Of a stretch of 64,000 nucleotides of DNA, positions 51,732 through 61,542 are shown one piece after another. The stretch spans positions 1-64,000 of the forward strand of contig PHAA01000012.1 of assembly GCA_002840245.1 (NCBI GenBank). The letters are read 5' to 3'. Source of the DNA: Firmicutes bacterium HGW-Firmicutes-15 (GTDB lineage: Bacteria; Bacillota; Syntrophomonadia; Syntrophomonadales; Syntrophomonadaceae). A program made the translations under genes and the position numbers. Below the pieces are notes generated by a model. The model was not told the DNA's origin. It saw only the letters and a program-made list of their open reading frames with translations, and searched no databases. Each line of letters begins with the position of its first letter. Position 1 is the stretch's first letter.

Positions 51732-53144
51732 TTATTCCGCCGACAGCAATTCAATTATTCCTGCCATTTCAGTTTCCTTACGGCTTAATATGGCGTAGGT
51801 GTTAATTTGGGTTATTGTTGCTGAGCGTTCGAAAGAATCGGGATGGTGTCGGTCCAATGCTTTTGCAAAGGTTACTTCGGCCTTAGTAAGGAAATCCTGC
51901 AAGATTTGAGATTCGGCCAGAGTACTGTCCAGCCACCAATTCTCACCTTCGCGGTTTTGCCAGGAATCCATAACATAGCGGGCCAGTTTTACGCCGTTAT
52001 CACTTTCGCTTCCTCCCAGAAATCTATATAGATAGGCTGCGTTTATAGCCGGATAATAGTCTTCAATATTACGACGGAAAGCTTCCAGGTATAAGTCTTT
52101 GGCTTTTAGTAGTAATTCACGGTTGACTATATCTATGGAAATGGTGTCGTCCGGTCCTACCAAAGCTCTGCGTTTATACTGGGCAGCCAGCATTGATAGG
52201 GTATCGGAATCTTTCATTCCCTGTTGCCAGAGGCTGTAGACAATGTCTGAGGCTTCTTGGTATTGCCCCAGGCGGGTCAGGCAATTTGCTTTAAGTTTTA
52301 ATACATCCTGCCGGTGTTTATAAGGAAACATTTTCAGTCCGGCTGTTTCAATAAAGTTATTTTCGATGTTATGTACAAAACTGATAGCTTCACTATATAG
52401 ACCAAAGTTTTTGCAGATTAGTGCAAGTCGAAAATAGAATTCACCACTTCTATCCTGTATTTTATCACTACCTAGGAAAGTTGTGAAGTTTGTATCATTG
52501 CAGGAAGCATAGTGATCTATAAGTTTCAGTTCTTCCGAAGTGAGATCAGGGGATGGAGGGAGGGCTCCTGAGAGATCCATTGCATATATTTTATCAATTA
52601 CCTGAGGATTTTCAGAATCATAGCGGAGACGGAACAGCTCTCTTTCACCAAAGCTTTTTGCTAGTTCTACAAATCCCAGTTCGTCAAAACTAATATAATC
52701 GAACGGCATAGCCAACTGCCCAATTGCTTCTTTAAATTGTCTGGTTACAAATATCTCCCCAGCTCGAGTAACAGGTTCAATGCGAGCTGCGGTATTGACA
52801 TTGCTCCCATACATGTTCATTCTTCCCAAGATTTCATCGCGAAAAGTAAAAAGCTCTCCATAGTGGCCGCCTATCCGGGGCATTAAGCAGGTCATTCCAA
52901 GACCATCAAAGTCGAAGTTGTTAAAAAAATCTCGGTAGTTTAACATCAGATCAATTGCATCTTTTCCATCAGAAAAGGCAGCTATCACCGCATCACCCCA
53001 AGTATTAAAGGCCTCAGCTCGGGCAAGGTATGGTTTTATCTGGATGGACAGAGCGGGGTTCAATTCAGTAAAAAAAAGTCCTGCTTCATTTTCAGAAAGC
53101 TTAGAGTATCCTTTTAAATCGGTGAAAATGATGAAACCTTTCAC
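51732..53144 (-). CDS. Class III nucleotide cyclase with helical-repeat C-terminus (470 aa)
   Basis: Residues 1-170 are an adenylyl/guanylyl cyclase catalytic domain: metal-binding Asp9 (FTDLKGYSK) and Asp51 (FNTWGDAVIAAF), and transition-state Asn117 and Arg121 (NVNTAARIE). The two base-specifying positions, usually Lys and Asp in adenylyl cyclases, are Asn47 and Asn110. The C-terminal 280 residues are TPR-like helices resembling the TRAFs-binding/TPR-S type. GTG at 53144 has a GGAAAGG ten bases upstream and is preferred. ATG 53153 is an alternative. First gene of the TIR-RyR cluster, with the promoter in 53145-53460. Confidence 0.82.
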   Translation of the reverse strand: MKGFIIFTDLKGYSKLSENEAGLFFTELNPALSIQIKPYLARAEAFNTWGDAVIAAFSDGKDAIDLMLNYRDFFNNFDFDGLGMTCLMPRIGGHYGELFTFRDEILGRMNMYGSNVNTAARIEPVTRAGEIFVTRQFKEAIGQLAMPFDYISFDELGFVELAKSFGERELFRLRYDSENPQVIDKIYAMDLSGALPPSPDLTSEELKLIDHYASCNDTNFTTFLGSDKIQDRSGEFYFRLALICKNFGLYSEAISFVHNIENNFIETAGLKMFPYKHRQDVLKLKANCLTRLGQYQEASDIVYSLWQQGMKDSDTLSMLAAQYKRRALVGPDDTISIDIVNRELLLKAKDLYLEAFRRNIEDYYPAINAAYLYRFLGGSESDNGVKLARYVMDSWQNREGENWWLDSTLAESQILQDFLTKAEVTFAKALDRHHPDSFERSATITQINTYAILSRKETEMAGIIELLSAE

Positions 53145-53177
53145 GGAAATCATGCCTTTCCGACAAATTTGGAGCAA

Positions 53178-53460
53178 TTATCTATATTTATTGTAAGCCA
53201 TTATGGTAAAAACATTCAATAGCATGCTTTAATTTGCTTCATTAATTATGTACATGGGTGGTTAATCCATAGGCAATTCAAATGCTATTTATATAGTACA
53301 TGTTTTATGCAAATTAACTCCGCTATTGTTCATGCTTTTTTAACTATGACTTGCGCAGAGCGCTACTTTTTAAGTAGAATTAGGCAAGTTGATCTATTGG
53401 ATCTGGTAGCGTTAGTAACAGCATAATAGCTTATAGGCTCTTAATAAGGAGGTCAATTGG
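53178..53460. other. Divergent promoter region of cyclase cluster and valS
   Basis: No gene is visible. I looked for a valine T-box upstream of valS and found no GGGTGGNACCGCG-like box or terminator. A GCGCAGAGCGC near 53354 is a short palindrome. AAGGAGG for valS is at 53447. Confidence 0.5.
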
Positions 53461-56115
53461 ATGTCAATCGGAACGAGTTTAGCCAGTGTATATGATCCCG
53501 AAAAGGTAGAGGGCAAGTGGTATGAGTATTGGAAAAGCCAGAACTACTTTGCCCCGAGCGATGACTTTAGCAAAAAACACTTTTCCATCGTAATGCCGCC
53601 GCCTAATGTAACCGGGCATCTACATCTTGGACATGCTCTGGATAATACCCTGCAGGATATACTAGCTCGCTGGCGCAGGATGCAAGGCTATAATACTTTG
53701 TGGCTTCCTGGTACTGATCATGCAGGAATTGCTACCCAGGCTCGGGTAGAGGAGAATCTGGCCAGTGAAGGTTTGAAACGGCAGGATTTGGGCCGGGAGA
53801 AGTTTTTGGAACGGGTATGGGAATGGAAACGATTATATGGAGATAGAATTACCCAACAACTTAGTTTGTTAGGTTCTTCCTGCGATTGGAGCAGGGAGAG
53901 ATTTACTATGGATGAGGGCTGTTCCCAGGCAGTACGGGAGGTATTTGTCAACCTTTATGAGAAGGGTCTTATCTATCGGGGTAACTATATTATCAACTGG
54001 TGCCCGAAATGTATTACCGCCATTTCTGACATTGAGGTAGAGCATGCCGACAGTGATGGTCATCTCTGGCATATCAAATATCCCATTGAAAATTCGGATG
54101 AATTTGTGGTAGTAGCGACGACCAGACCGGAAACCATGCTGGGTGATACGGGTGTGGCAGTACACCCTGGAGATGAACGGTACAGCCATCTGATCGGCAA
54201 AAATGTGGTGCTCCCGCTGATGGGGCGAAAAATACCTGTATTTGAGGATCATTATGTCGATCGGGAATTTGGTACAGGAGCGGTAAAGGTTACTCCTGCG
54301 CATGATCCCAACGATTTTGAGATGGGGATGCGCCATGATTTAGAACAAATCGTGGTTATGACCCCAGATGCCTGCATGAATGAAAATGCGGGATCTTATG
54401 CGGGTCTTGATCGGCAGGAATGCCGCAAGCAGGTGGTGAAGGATTTGGAGGCCGGAGGCTACCTGGTGAAGATTGAGGAACATCAGCATGCAGTGGGACA
54501 TTGCCAGCGATGCGATACGGTCATCGAACCTATGGTTTCCTTGCAGTGGTTTGTGAAAATGAAGCCTTTGGCTGAGCCAGCCATACAAAAGGTAGTTGAT
54601 GGAGAAATTAGGTTTATTCCCGAACGTTTCACTAAAACTTATATCAACTGGATGGAAAACATCCGAGATTGGTGCATATCCCGGCAACTATGGTGGGGAC
54701 ACCGTATCCCGGTGTGGTACTGCCAGGACTGTGGGGAAGTTATATGCAGCAGGGAAGATCCCATAGTATGTCCCGCTTGTAGTTCCAGTGAACTGAAGCA
54801 GGATGAAGATGTACTGGACACCTGGTTCTCTAGTGCTTTATGGCCTTTTTCTACCCTGGGATGGCCAAACGAAAGTGCGGACATGCAGCAGTTTTATCCC
54901 ACCAGCGTGCTGGTTACAGGGCGGGATATTATCTTTTTCTGGGTGGCTCGAATGATCTTCTCAGGTATCGAACAAACCGGAAAAGTGCCCTTTCACGAAG
55001 TGAACATCCACGGCCTGATTCTTGACGGCCAGGGTCGTAAGATGAGTAAGTCTTTAGGCAATGGAATTGATCCTATAGAAGTTATTGAGAAATACGGGGC
55101 AGATACTTTGCGTTTCTCTATGATTACTGGAGTTACCCCTGGAAATGATGTACGTTTCCAATGGGACAAGGTGGAGAATACCCGTAATTTCTCTAATAAG
55201 GTGTGGAATGCATCCCGATTTGTCCTGATGAATATGGAAGGATTTGAACCGGTTAAGGTGGAAAAAGATGAACTGACCTTGGCGGATCGCTGGATTATCT
55301 CCCGGCTAAATCTGAAAATTAAGGAAATAACTGAACTTCTGGAACGTTATGAATTGGGCGAAGCCGCCCGAGGTATGTATGATTTTATTTGGGATGATTT
55401 TTGCGATTGGTATATTGAACTGGCCAAACCTAGACTCTTCCGTCCTGCAAACGGACGGGAAAAAGCGGTGGTGCAAACTGTACTGCTGGATGTGCTTATG
55501 GGGATATTGAAATTGCTCCATCCTTTTATGCCATTTATCACCGAAGAGATATATCAATATTTACCCGGACACAATGAGACTATAATGCTTGAATCTTGGC
55601 CGATTAAGGATGAGAGTCTTGTGGAACCGGAAGCTGTCGAGCAGATGCAGGCTATTATGGGGGCAATTCGTGCGATACGTAATATCCGGGCGGAGTTTAA
55701 TTTAAGCCATAGTGCTCCAGTTAAAGTAATTATGCTGTTTAAGGATGAGCACGGGATGCAGTGGTTTGAGGACTACGGAAGCTATATTAAAGACCTGGCT
55801 AAAGTTAGCGAACTACAGTTGGTCCTCACGCTAGCAGAAAAGCCACGTCAGGCAGTTTCTGCACTACTTTCCTTTGCCGAGCTCTATGTACCCCTTGAAG
55901 GAGTTATTGATGTTGATAAAGAAATTGGCCGGCTGGAAAAAGAGCTTAAGATTACAGAAGTGGATATTGATAGAGCTGGGGCAAAGTTGATTAATGAAAA
56001 ATTCCTAGCCAAAGCGCCACCGGAAGTAATCGAAAAGGAAAAAGCTAAGATAGAAGAAGCCGTGCTCAGGAAAGAGGGGCTATTACAACGCTTACAGATA
56101 TTAAGAGGCGCATAG
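53461..56115 (+). CDS. valS: Valyl-tRNA synthetase
   Basis: A class I synthetase that charges tRNA-Val, 884 residues. It shows the HIGH-type motif [17 protein letters not shown] (about 43-59), the editing domain ([17 protein letters not shown]), the zinc-like cysteine pairs [20 protein letters not shown] in [14 protein letters not shown] (about 525), and the C-terminal coiled coil. AAGGAGG precedes the ATG. folC follows within nine bases. Confidence 0.97.
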   Translation: MSIGTSLASVYDPEKVEGKWYEYWKSQNYFAPSDDFSKKHFSIVMPPPNVTGHLHLGHALDNTLQDILARWRRMQGYNTLWLPGTDHAGIATQARVEENLASEGLKRQDLGREKFLERVWEWKRLYGDRITQQLSLLGSSCDWSRERFTMDEGCSQAVREVFVNLYEKGLIYRGNYIINWCPKCITAISDIEVEHADSDGHLWHIKYPIENSDEFVVVATTRPETMLGDTGVAVHPGDERYSHLIGKNVVLPLMGRKIPVFEDHYVDREFGTGAVKVTPAHDPNDFEMGMRHDLEQIVVMTPDACMNENAGSYAGLDRQECRKQVVKDLEAGGYLVKIEEHQHAVGHCQRCDTVIEPMVSLQWFVKMKPLAEPAIQKVVDGEIRFIPERFTKTYINWMENIRDWCISRQLWWGHRIPVWYCQDCGEVICSREDPIVCPACSSSELKQDEDVLDTWFSSALWPFSTLGWPNESADMQQFYPTSVLVTGRDIIFFWVARMIFSGIEQTGKVPFHEVNIHGLILDGQGRKMSKSLGNGIDPIEVIEKYGADTLRFSMITGVTPGNDVRFQWDKVENTRNFSNKVWNASRFVLMNMEGFEPVKVEKDELTLADRWIISRLNLKIKEITELLERYELGEAARGMYDFIWDDFCDWYIELAKPRLFRPANGREKAVVQTVLLDVLMGILKLLHPFMPFITEEIYQYLPGHNETIMLESWPIKDESLVEPEAVEQMQAIMGAIRAIRNIRAEFNLSHSAPVKVIMLFKDEHGMQWFEDYGSYIKDLAKVSELQLVLTLAEKPRQAVSALLSFAELYVPLEGVIDVDKEIGRLEKELKITEVDIDRAGAKLINEKFLAKAPPEVIEKEKAKIEEAVLRKEGLLQRLQILRGA

Positions 56116-56123
56116 AAGAGCGT

Positions 56124-57395
56124 TTGCAAGAATTGAGCGCATTAGGGAGTAGACCCGGGCTCCAGCGGATAGAGAGCCTACTGGAAGAGATGGGAGATCC
56201 CCAGCAGGGACTTAAATATGTGCATGTTGCCGGAACCAATGGCAAGGGTTCTACATCTCTTATTATTGCTGATGTTTTAATAAAAGCTGGGTACAGGGTG
56301 GGGCGATTTTCATCGCCCCACCTGCATTCATATTTGGAAAGGCTCACCATCAATGGTCAGGAGATAGGTGCAGAGGCGTTTCAATCAATTTTGGATGGTA
56401 TAGAAAAACATATCCTGGTGATGCTAGAAAGAGGTGAGCCCCACCCTACTGAATTCGAAGTCTTAACTGCGGCAGCTTTTCAATATTTCCGGGATGAAGC
56501 GGTAGACGTGGCAGTACTGGAAGTGGGTATGGGGGGAAGCTATGACTCTACTAATGTAATAATTCCGTTGGTGGCAGTTATAACGGGGGTAGATTTTGAC
56601 CATACAGAGTATCTAGGTACTAGTCTGGAAGAGATTGCGTCCAACAAGTCCGGTATAATAAAGGCAGGTGTGCCAGTGGTAGCTGGTCTAATGGAGGAAA
56701 AGGCTTGGCGGGTCGTGAATAAACGAGCCATATGCGTAGGGGCCAAATTACTTAAGGGTTCGCAAACTAAGGTGAGTCGTGTAGGTAATCCCGATTTTCA
56801 ATATCAAGTAATTGATATTGAAGGCATACAACTTGGTTTAAAAGGAGTGAGATTTGCACTTCGAGGCGATTATCAGCTTCAGAATTTGGCGACTGCTCTC
56901 ACTGCTCTTCAAGTTATGAAGGAAAAGGGTTATCGGGTTCAGGAGCAAAGCATCAGAGATTCATTAACCAGTCTGAAGATGCCAGGTAGGATGGAAGTAA
57001 TCCAGCAGAATCCCTTGGTCATAGTTGATGCCGCCCATAATCCCCAGGGTGCTAAGGCTTTAGCAGATTCCCTGGATACCCTTTTGCCTGATCGAAAAAA
57101 AATTCTAGTGCTTGGATTGGTAGATGATAAAGAGCGGAATGGCATAATAAAGTCCCTGGGAAGGAACACCCGGGCTGCAGTGGTAACACGACCACAGGGG
57201 CCAAGGGGAAGCGCTTGGAAAGAGGTGAAAGTAGGGTGGCAGCAAGTTTTCCCCGATATACCAGTAGTTGAAGTAGAAAGTATACCAGAGGCAGCAGCCG
57301 TAGGGCTAGAAATGATGCAGAAGGATGATTATATGGTGATAACAGGCTCATTCTATGTACTCGATCAAGCTCGCCAAATATTTATCATTAATTAA
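56124..57395 (+). CDS. folC: Folylpolyglutamate synthase/dihydrofolate synthase
   Basis: FolC adds glutamates to folates. The 423-residue product has the P-loop GTNGKGSTS (about 39-47), the FSSPHLHSYLERLTINGQEI region, EVGMGGSYDSTNVI and a C-terminal Rossmann-like domain with DAAHNPQGAKAL. The N-terminus at TTG 56124 looks short (RPGLQRIESLL lies only nine residues in) and no Shine-Dalgarno is obvious, so translation may depend on coupling to valS or start at a rarer codon upstream. Confidence 0.93.
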   Translation: MQELSALGSRPGLQRIESLLEEMGDPQQGLKYVHVAGTNGKGSTSLIIADVLIKAGYRVGRFSSPHLHSYLERLTINGQEIGAEAFQSILDGIEKHILVMLERGEPHPTEFEVLTAAAFQYFRDEAVDVAVLEVGMGGSYDSTNVIIPLVAVITGVDFDHTEYLGTSLEEIASNKSGIIKAGVPVVAGLMEEKAWRVVNKRAICVGAKLLKGSQTKVSRVGNPDFQYQVIDIEGIQLGLKGVRFALRGDYQLQNLATALTALQVMKEKGYRVQEQSIRDSLTSLKMPGRMEVIQQNPLVIVDAAHNPQGAKALADSLDTLLPDRKKILVLGLVDDKERNGIIKSLGRNTRAAVVTRPQGPRGSAWKEVKVGWQQVFPDIPVVEVESIPEAAAVGLEMMQKDDYMVITGSFYVLDQARQIFIIN

Positions 57396-57476
57396 CAGAT
57401 ACTTAACAATGCTTATCAAGAGTATTGTTATAATTAAGATAATTGTATAGAAACAAATATTTAGGGAGGTATTGAT

Positions 57477-58109
57477 TTGGGTTTTAAGTTAAAGCCCCAA
57501 GATGATCGTTTTTTTCATTTTTTTGAAGAGGCTTCCGAGGCTATAAATGAAGCTACCCAGATATTAAAGGGATACTTTGTAGATCGAAGTGATCCGAACG
57601 CCAATTTGGAGAGAATTAATGAGGTTGAGCATCGGGGTGACCGAATATTTCGTGATGTTATGGAACAAATAAATCATTCCTTTGTTACCCCGTTCGACCG
57701 GGAAGATATTCTGGCCTTGGCCCAGTCACTAAACAAGGTGCTGGATCACATTCAGGGGACCATGGAAAAAATGGTTATTTATAAGTGTGAACAACCTAAA
57801 GAAAGATATATCCCTGCGTTGGTGGATGTATTAGAAGAGGCAGCAAAAGAGATAAAAAAAGCAGTATTGAATTTACAGGATGTGAAGGCCAATCATGATA
57901 TGATTATTGTATCCTGTGAAAGAATTCGGGCTCATGAACATGAAGGGGATAACTTATACCGGGCAGGAATAGCCCGTTTGTTTGAGCAAACGGATGATGC
58001 TATTTATATGATTAAATGGAAAGAGATATATGAACACCTGGAGACTACTCTTGATTATTGTGAAGAGGTCAGTAATGTAATCAAGGGAGTAGCGGTTAAA
58101 TATGTTTAG
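57477..58109 (+). CDS. DUF47 (PhoU-like) phosphate transport accessory protein
   Basis: A helical-bundle protein of 210 residues with the DUF47 signatures ATQILKGYF, EHRGDRIFRDV and the REHEHEGDNLYR-like segment (RAHEHEGDNLYRAGI). DUF47 proteins accompany PiT transporters and probably modulate them. It starts at a TTG behind GGGAGG and overlaps the pit gene by eight bases, so the two are co-translated. Confidence 0.93.
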   Translation: MGFKLKPQDDRFFHFFEEASEAINEATQILKGYFVDRSDPNANLERINEVEHRGDRIFRDVMEQINHSFVTPFDREDILALAQSLNKVLDHIQGTMEKMVIYKCEQPKERYIPALVDVLEEAAKEIKKAVLNLQDVKANHDMIIVSCERIRAHEHEGDNLYRAGIARLFEQTDDAIYMIKWKEIYEHLETTLDYCEEVSNVIKGVAVKYV

Positions 58110-59091
58110 TCTAGGATGGGTAATTGTTATAGTATTTTTTGCCCTTATATTTGACTATATTAACGGATTTCACGATACTGCTAATGCCATTGCCACCTCA
58201 GTTTCTACTAAGGCTTTATCGCCTCGGGCAGCTATAGCAGTAGCAGCGACTTTCAATTTTTTGGGGGCCTTGAGTGGTACAGCAGTAGCATCTACCATAG
58301 GCAAAAACATCGTGGCTCCTCATGATGTTGTTCCATTGGTCATTATTGCGGCTCTTTTCGGAGCAATAATCTGGAACCTCTTAACTTGGTATTTTGGCAT
58401 TCCCAGCAGCTCATCCCATGCGCTGATAGGTGGCTTGATAGGTGCCGTGATTGCCAGGAGTGGATCAGCTGCAGTTCTTTGGCAAGGTTTTTTAAAGATT
58501 TTAGTTGGGCTTATTAGCTCCCCCATAATTGGCCTAGTAATGGGCAGTTTGGTTATGACCCTTCTTTTTTGGGTGTTTAAAGGATCTTCACCGGTGAAAA
58601 CCAATCTCAAGTTCAGGAGATTGCAGGTATTATCCGCTTGTATGGCTTCTTTTGCTCATGGCTCGAATGACGCGCAAAAGTCAATGGGGATTATAGGCTT
58701 GAGCCTCTTAAGCGCAGGAATGATAAGTAGTTTTCAGGTACCACTCTGGGTAAAGATCGCCTGTGCACTGGCCATGTCTGCAGGCACTGCGGTCGGAGGG
58801 TGGAGGATCATTAGAACCATGGGGGGCAAAATATTTCGCATAGAGCCTATTAACGGTTTTGCCGCTGATTTTACTTCGTCAGCAGTCATATATGGGGCGA
58901 GTCTGATGGGAATTCCAGTAAGTACCACCCATGTGGTTTCCTCCTCAATCATGGGTGTAGGAGCTGCTAAAAGGCTGAAGGGGGTACGCTGGATTATAGC
59001 TCGGCAAATTGTCATCGCTTGGTTTGTGACCATCCCATCAGCAGCTTTGATGTCAATATTATGCTATCGTTTGTTGATCTTGTTCTTTTAA
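58102..59091 (+). CDS. pit: PiT-family inorganic phosphate transporter
   Basis: A 329-residue membrane protein with about ten helices and the duplicated PiT signatures GFHDTANAIATSV (about 21-33) and ASFAHGSNDAQKSMG (about 185-199). It imports phosphate with a cation. Co-translation with the DUF47 gene upstream supports a phosphate uptake unit. A terminator follows at 59119. Confidence 0.95.
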   Translation: MFSLGWVIVIVFFALIFDYINGFHDTANAIATSVSTKALSPRAAIAVAATFNFLGALSGTAVASTIGKNIVAPHDVVPLVIIAALFGAIIWNLLTWYFGIPSSSSHALIGGLIGAVIARSGSAAVLWQGFLKILVGLISSPIIGLVMGSLVMTLLFWVFKGSSPVKTNLKFRRLQVLSACMASFAHGSNDAQKSMGIIGLSLLSAGMISSFQVPLWVKIACALAMSAGTAVGGWRIIRTMGGKIFRIEPINGFAADFTSSAVIYGASLMGIPVSTTHVVSSSIMGVGAAKRLKGVRWIIARQIVIAWFVTIPSAALMSILCYRLLILFF

Positions 59092-59118
59092 CCAGTTAAC
59101 TGAATATATGAATTTTGC

Positions 59119-59153
59119 AACTCTACCTGTTGATATCGGGAAGAGTTTTTTTG
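59119..59153 (+). terminator. Terminator after pit
   Basis: AACTCT and AGAGTT close a stem with an inner CC/GG pair, followed by TTTTTTTG. Confidence 0.7.
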
Positions 59154-59233
59154 TTTAATGGTAAATCTTATTTGCATATTCTTCGATTACATTACATAAT
59201 GAATATGATGAATAAATCAAAGGGGTTGGGAGT

Positions 59234-59863
59234 TTGAAGGTCTATAAAATACCTGAAGCCACCGTTATGAGATTATCAATTTACTCCCGACATCTTCAGC
59301 ATTTGCGGGTTGAGGGTGTAGAAACGGTTTCATCGGAGGAAATCGCCAATGGGGTAGGAGTAAGTTCGGCTCAGGTGCGCAAAGACTTAGCCTATTTCGG
59401 TGAGTTCGGCACCCGTGGAGTAGGCTATAAGGTCGAAGAATTACTGGGACATTTGATGAAAATACTAGGCTTAGATCAGAAATGGAATGTGATAATGATC
59501 GGAGCCGGGAAATTGGGTTCAGCCTTAGCATTGTACGAAGGTTTCCGTGAAAGAGGCTTTGTAATCTGTGCGATTTTAGACGCTGATGAAAAAAAAGTGG
59601 GCGAAAAACTGACAGATGTGATCATTGAACCTTTGGGGGTATTAGATGCCAGGGTTAAGGAACATAGTATTAACATTGGAATTGTAACCGTACCGGCTGT
59701 AGCTGCCCAAGAAGTTACGGACCGCCTGGTAGCTTCAGGCGTCAAGGCTATTCTTAACTTTTCACCACGAGTGCTTAAGGTGCCAAGTGGTATTGTACTA
59801 AGAAATGTTGATCTATCAGTGAACTTAGAAGTGTTAAGTTTTAACCTGTCCTTTAATAGGTAA
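59234..59863 (+). CDS. rex: Redox-sensing transcriptional repressor Rex
   Basis: Rex binds DNA when NADH is low and controls fermentative and energy genes. The N-terminal winged helix contains RLSIYSRHLQHL, VSSAQVRKDLAYFGEFGTRGVGY (recognition helix and wing), and the Rossmann domain has GAGKLGSAL (about 84-92). The C-terminal swapped helix is present. The TTG start follows GGGGTTGGGAG. I see no clear Rex operator in its own upstream region. Confidence 0.96.
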   Translation: MKVYKIPEATVMRLSIYSRHLQHLRVEGVETVSSEEIANGVGVSSAQVRKDLAYFGEFGTRGVGYKVEELLGHLMKILGLDQKWNVIMIGAGKLGSALALYEGFRERGFVICAILDADEKKVGEKLTDVIIEPLGVLDARVKEHSINIGIVTVPAVAAQEVTDRLVASGVKAILNFSPRVLKVPSGIVLRNVDLSVNLEVLSFNLSFNR

Positions 59864-59973
59864 ATATAGTATTATAAGGAAAGCTTTCGCTAGGGGGCTC
59901 TCTGTTTTAATCGACCTTGTTTTTACCCAATACTAGTGCTAAACTTGAAAAAATGCATGGTGGAGGTCATTCG

Positions 59974-60240
59974 GTGGCAAGCAGGACTCGTACATATCCA
60001 GGTTGGCAATTGTTATTGTTGCTACTGGCCCTAGGGGGAATTATTGGCGGCTGGATCGGGGACGCTATACTTAAAATATGGCCGGTCTTAGGTTTGCTGG
60101 GCAATGTTCAAAGTGTTGGGTTACCCACATTTACGATGGATCTGCATGTATTTTCGCTCAGTTTTGGTTTTATGCTTCATATTAATTTCTTCACTATATT
60201 GGGATTTGTATTAGCTTGGTTTTTTTACCAGAGACTATGA
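59974..60240 (+). CDS. DUF4321 small membrane protein (88 aa)
   Basis: Two hydrophobic helices (LLLLLLALGGIIGGWIGDAI and FFTILGFVLAWFFYQ) flank a short loop with TMDLHVFSLSFGF, as in DUF4321 proteins found near maf/mre genes in Clostridia. The GTG at 59974 lies seven bases after GGTGGAGG and is preferred over longer frames. It precedes maf by ten bases and is probably the first gene of the maf-radC-mre operon. Function unknown. Confidence 0.8.
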   Translation: MASRTRTYPGWQLLLLLLALGGIIGGWIGDAILKIWPVLGLLGNVQSVGLPTFTMDLHVFSLSFGFMLHINFFTILGFVLAWFFYQRL

Positions 60241-60250
60241 GGAATAAGTC

Positions 60251-60835
60251 TTGAAGAAGATTATACTTGCGTCCAGTTCACCCAGAAGACAGCTTTTATT
60301 GCAGCAAATAGGGCTTGATTTTACCGTTTGTCCCGCCAACATAGAAGAAAATCTATCCGCTCCAGCATTACCGATGGAGCTGGCGCAAGCCATTGCATTC
60401 CAAAAGGCCCAGGAAGTTTCCAGGCAGTTGGATGGAGGCATTGTTATTGCCGCCGATACTATTGTAGTCTGGAAAGGAATGATTATGGGAAAGCCGGAGA
60501 ACCGAGATGAGGCTTTTATGATGTTATCACGGCTGAGTGGTCAGCGTCACCAGGTGATTACCGGCATTTGTATTATAGATGTCGAAAATGAGGTTAATGA
60601 CATTGATGGCGAGATTACTGATGTAGTTTTTAGCTCTTTATCCTCGGATGAAATCAATTGTTATTTAGATAGCGGAGAATGGGTGGACAAGGCAGGAGCT
60701 TATGCGATTCAAGGCCAAGGGGCTTTGCTGGTCGACCGTATCGAAGGCTGCTATTTTAACGTGGTGGGTCTTCCCTTGAACAGGCTTAAACTAATGTTGG
60801 CTAAAAAAGGCATTAATCTATTGGGGGTAAATTAA
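60251..60835 (+). CDS. maf: Maf family nucleoside-triphosphate pyrophosphatase
   Basis: Maf proteins hydrolyse dTTP/UTP or modified nucleotides and inhibit septation when overproduced. The motif ASSSPRRQLLLQQIGLDF (about 7-24), the VIAADTIVVW loop and the DEAFMMLSRLSGQRHQVITG segment are present. Length (194) is normal. The TTG start is preceded by GAGGA. It lies in the classical maf-radC-mreBCD order. Confidence 0.94.
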   Translation: MKKIILASSSPRRQLLLQQIGLDFTVCPANIEENLSAPALPMELAQAIAFQKAQEVSRQLDGGIVIAADTIVVWKGMIMGKPENRDEAFMMLSRLSGQRHQVITGICIIDVENEVNDIDGEITDVVFSSLSSDEINCYLDSGEWVDKAGAYAIQGQGALLVDRIEGCYFNVVGLPLNRLKLMLAKKGINLLGVN

Positions 60836-60837
60836 TA

Positions 60838-61521
60838 GTGCAATATACTACTCTCATCAAAGACATGCCTCCCAATATGCGCCCCCGGGAAAAGCTGCTG
60901 GCAGAGGGAGAAACTGCTCTTAATAATCATGAACTACTAGCGATTGTCTTGGGCAATGGAACTAAAGATATAAGTGCACTTGAGCTAGCTAATCGGCTTT
61001 TAGATACCTATAAAGGGTTAAGGCGTTTGCAGGAAGCCAGCCTGGAAGAACTTATTCAGGAAAAGGGGATCGGCCCGGCTAAAGCGGCTAGTATTAAAGC
61101 TGCTCTTGAAATGGGTCGGCGTATAAGCTTGGATGTCGAAATCAGAGATCTGATTAAGTCCCCGAAGGACGTTGAAAAAATGCTAATTCAAGAAATGCGG
61201 GTCTATGACCGGGAGCATTTTATGGTTCTATACCTGGATAGAAAAGGTGGACTTATTGTCAAAGAAGACATATCAGTGGGAGGGCTCCATAGTTCAATTG
61301 TCCACCCTCGCGAGGTTTTTAAAACCGCAGTGAAACGCAGCGCTGCTTCCATTATATTGGCACATAACCATCCCAGCGGTGACCCTTCCCCCAGTCGAGA
61401 AGATATTGATATTACTCGTCGCCTGGTTGAAGCGGGCGGGATTATGGGGATAGAGGTTCTAGATCATGTAGTTATTGGTGAAAACACTTATTGCAGTTTT
61501 AAAGAAAAAGGCTTGATATAA
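60838..61521 (+). CDS. radC: RadC/JAB-domain protein
   Basis: The N-terminal helix-hairpin-helix region (LIQEKGIGPAKAASIKAAL) precedes a JAMM metalloprotease-like domain with the metal motif HNHPSGDPSPSRED. Despite its name, a DNA-repair role is not established. Starts at GTG two bases after maf. Length (227) is normal. Confidence 0.94.
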   Translation: MQYTTLIKDMPPNMRPREKLLAEGETALNNHELLAIVLGNGTKDISALELANRLLDTYKGLRRLQEASLEELIQEKGIGPAKAASIKAALEMGRRISLDVEIRDLIKSPKDVEKMLIQEMRVYDREHFMVLYLDRKGGLIVKEDISVGGLHSSIVHPREVFKTAVKRSAASIILAHNHPSGDPSPSREDIDITRRLVEAGGIMGIEVLDHVVIGENTYCSFKEKGLI

Positions 61522-61542
61522 GCTTAAGGAGGATTCGATACA

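Noticed and set aside
53178-53460. T-box riboswitch upstream of valS
   Set aside because: No T-box sequence and no terminator/antiterminator pair could be found.
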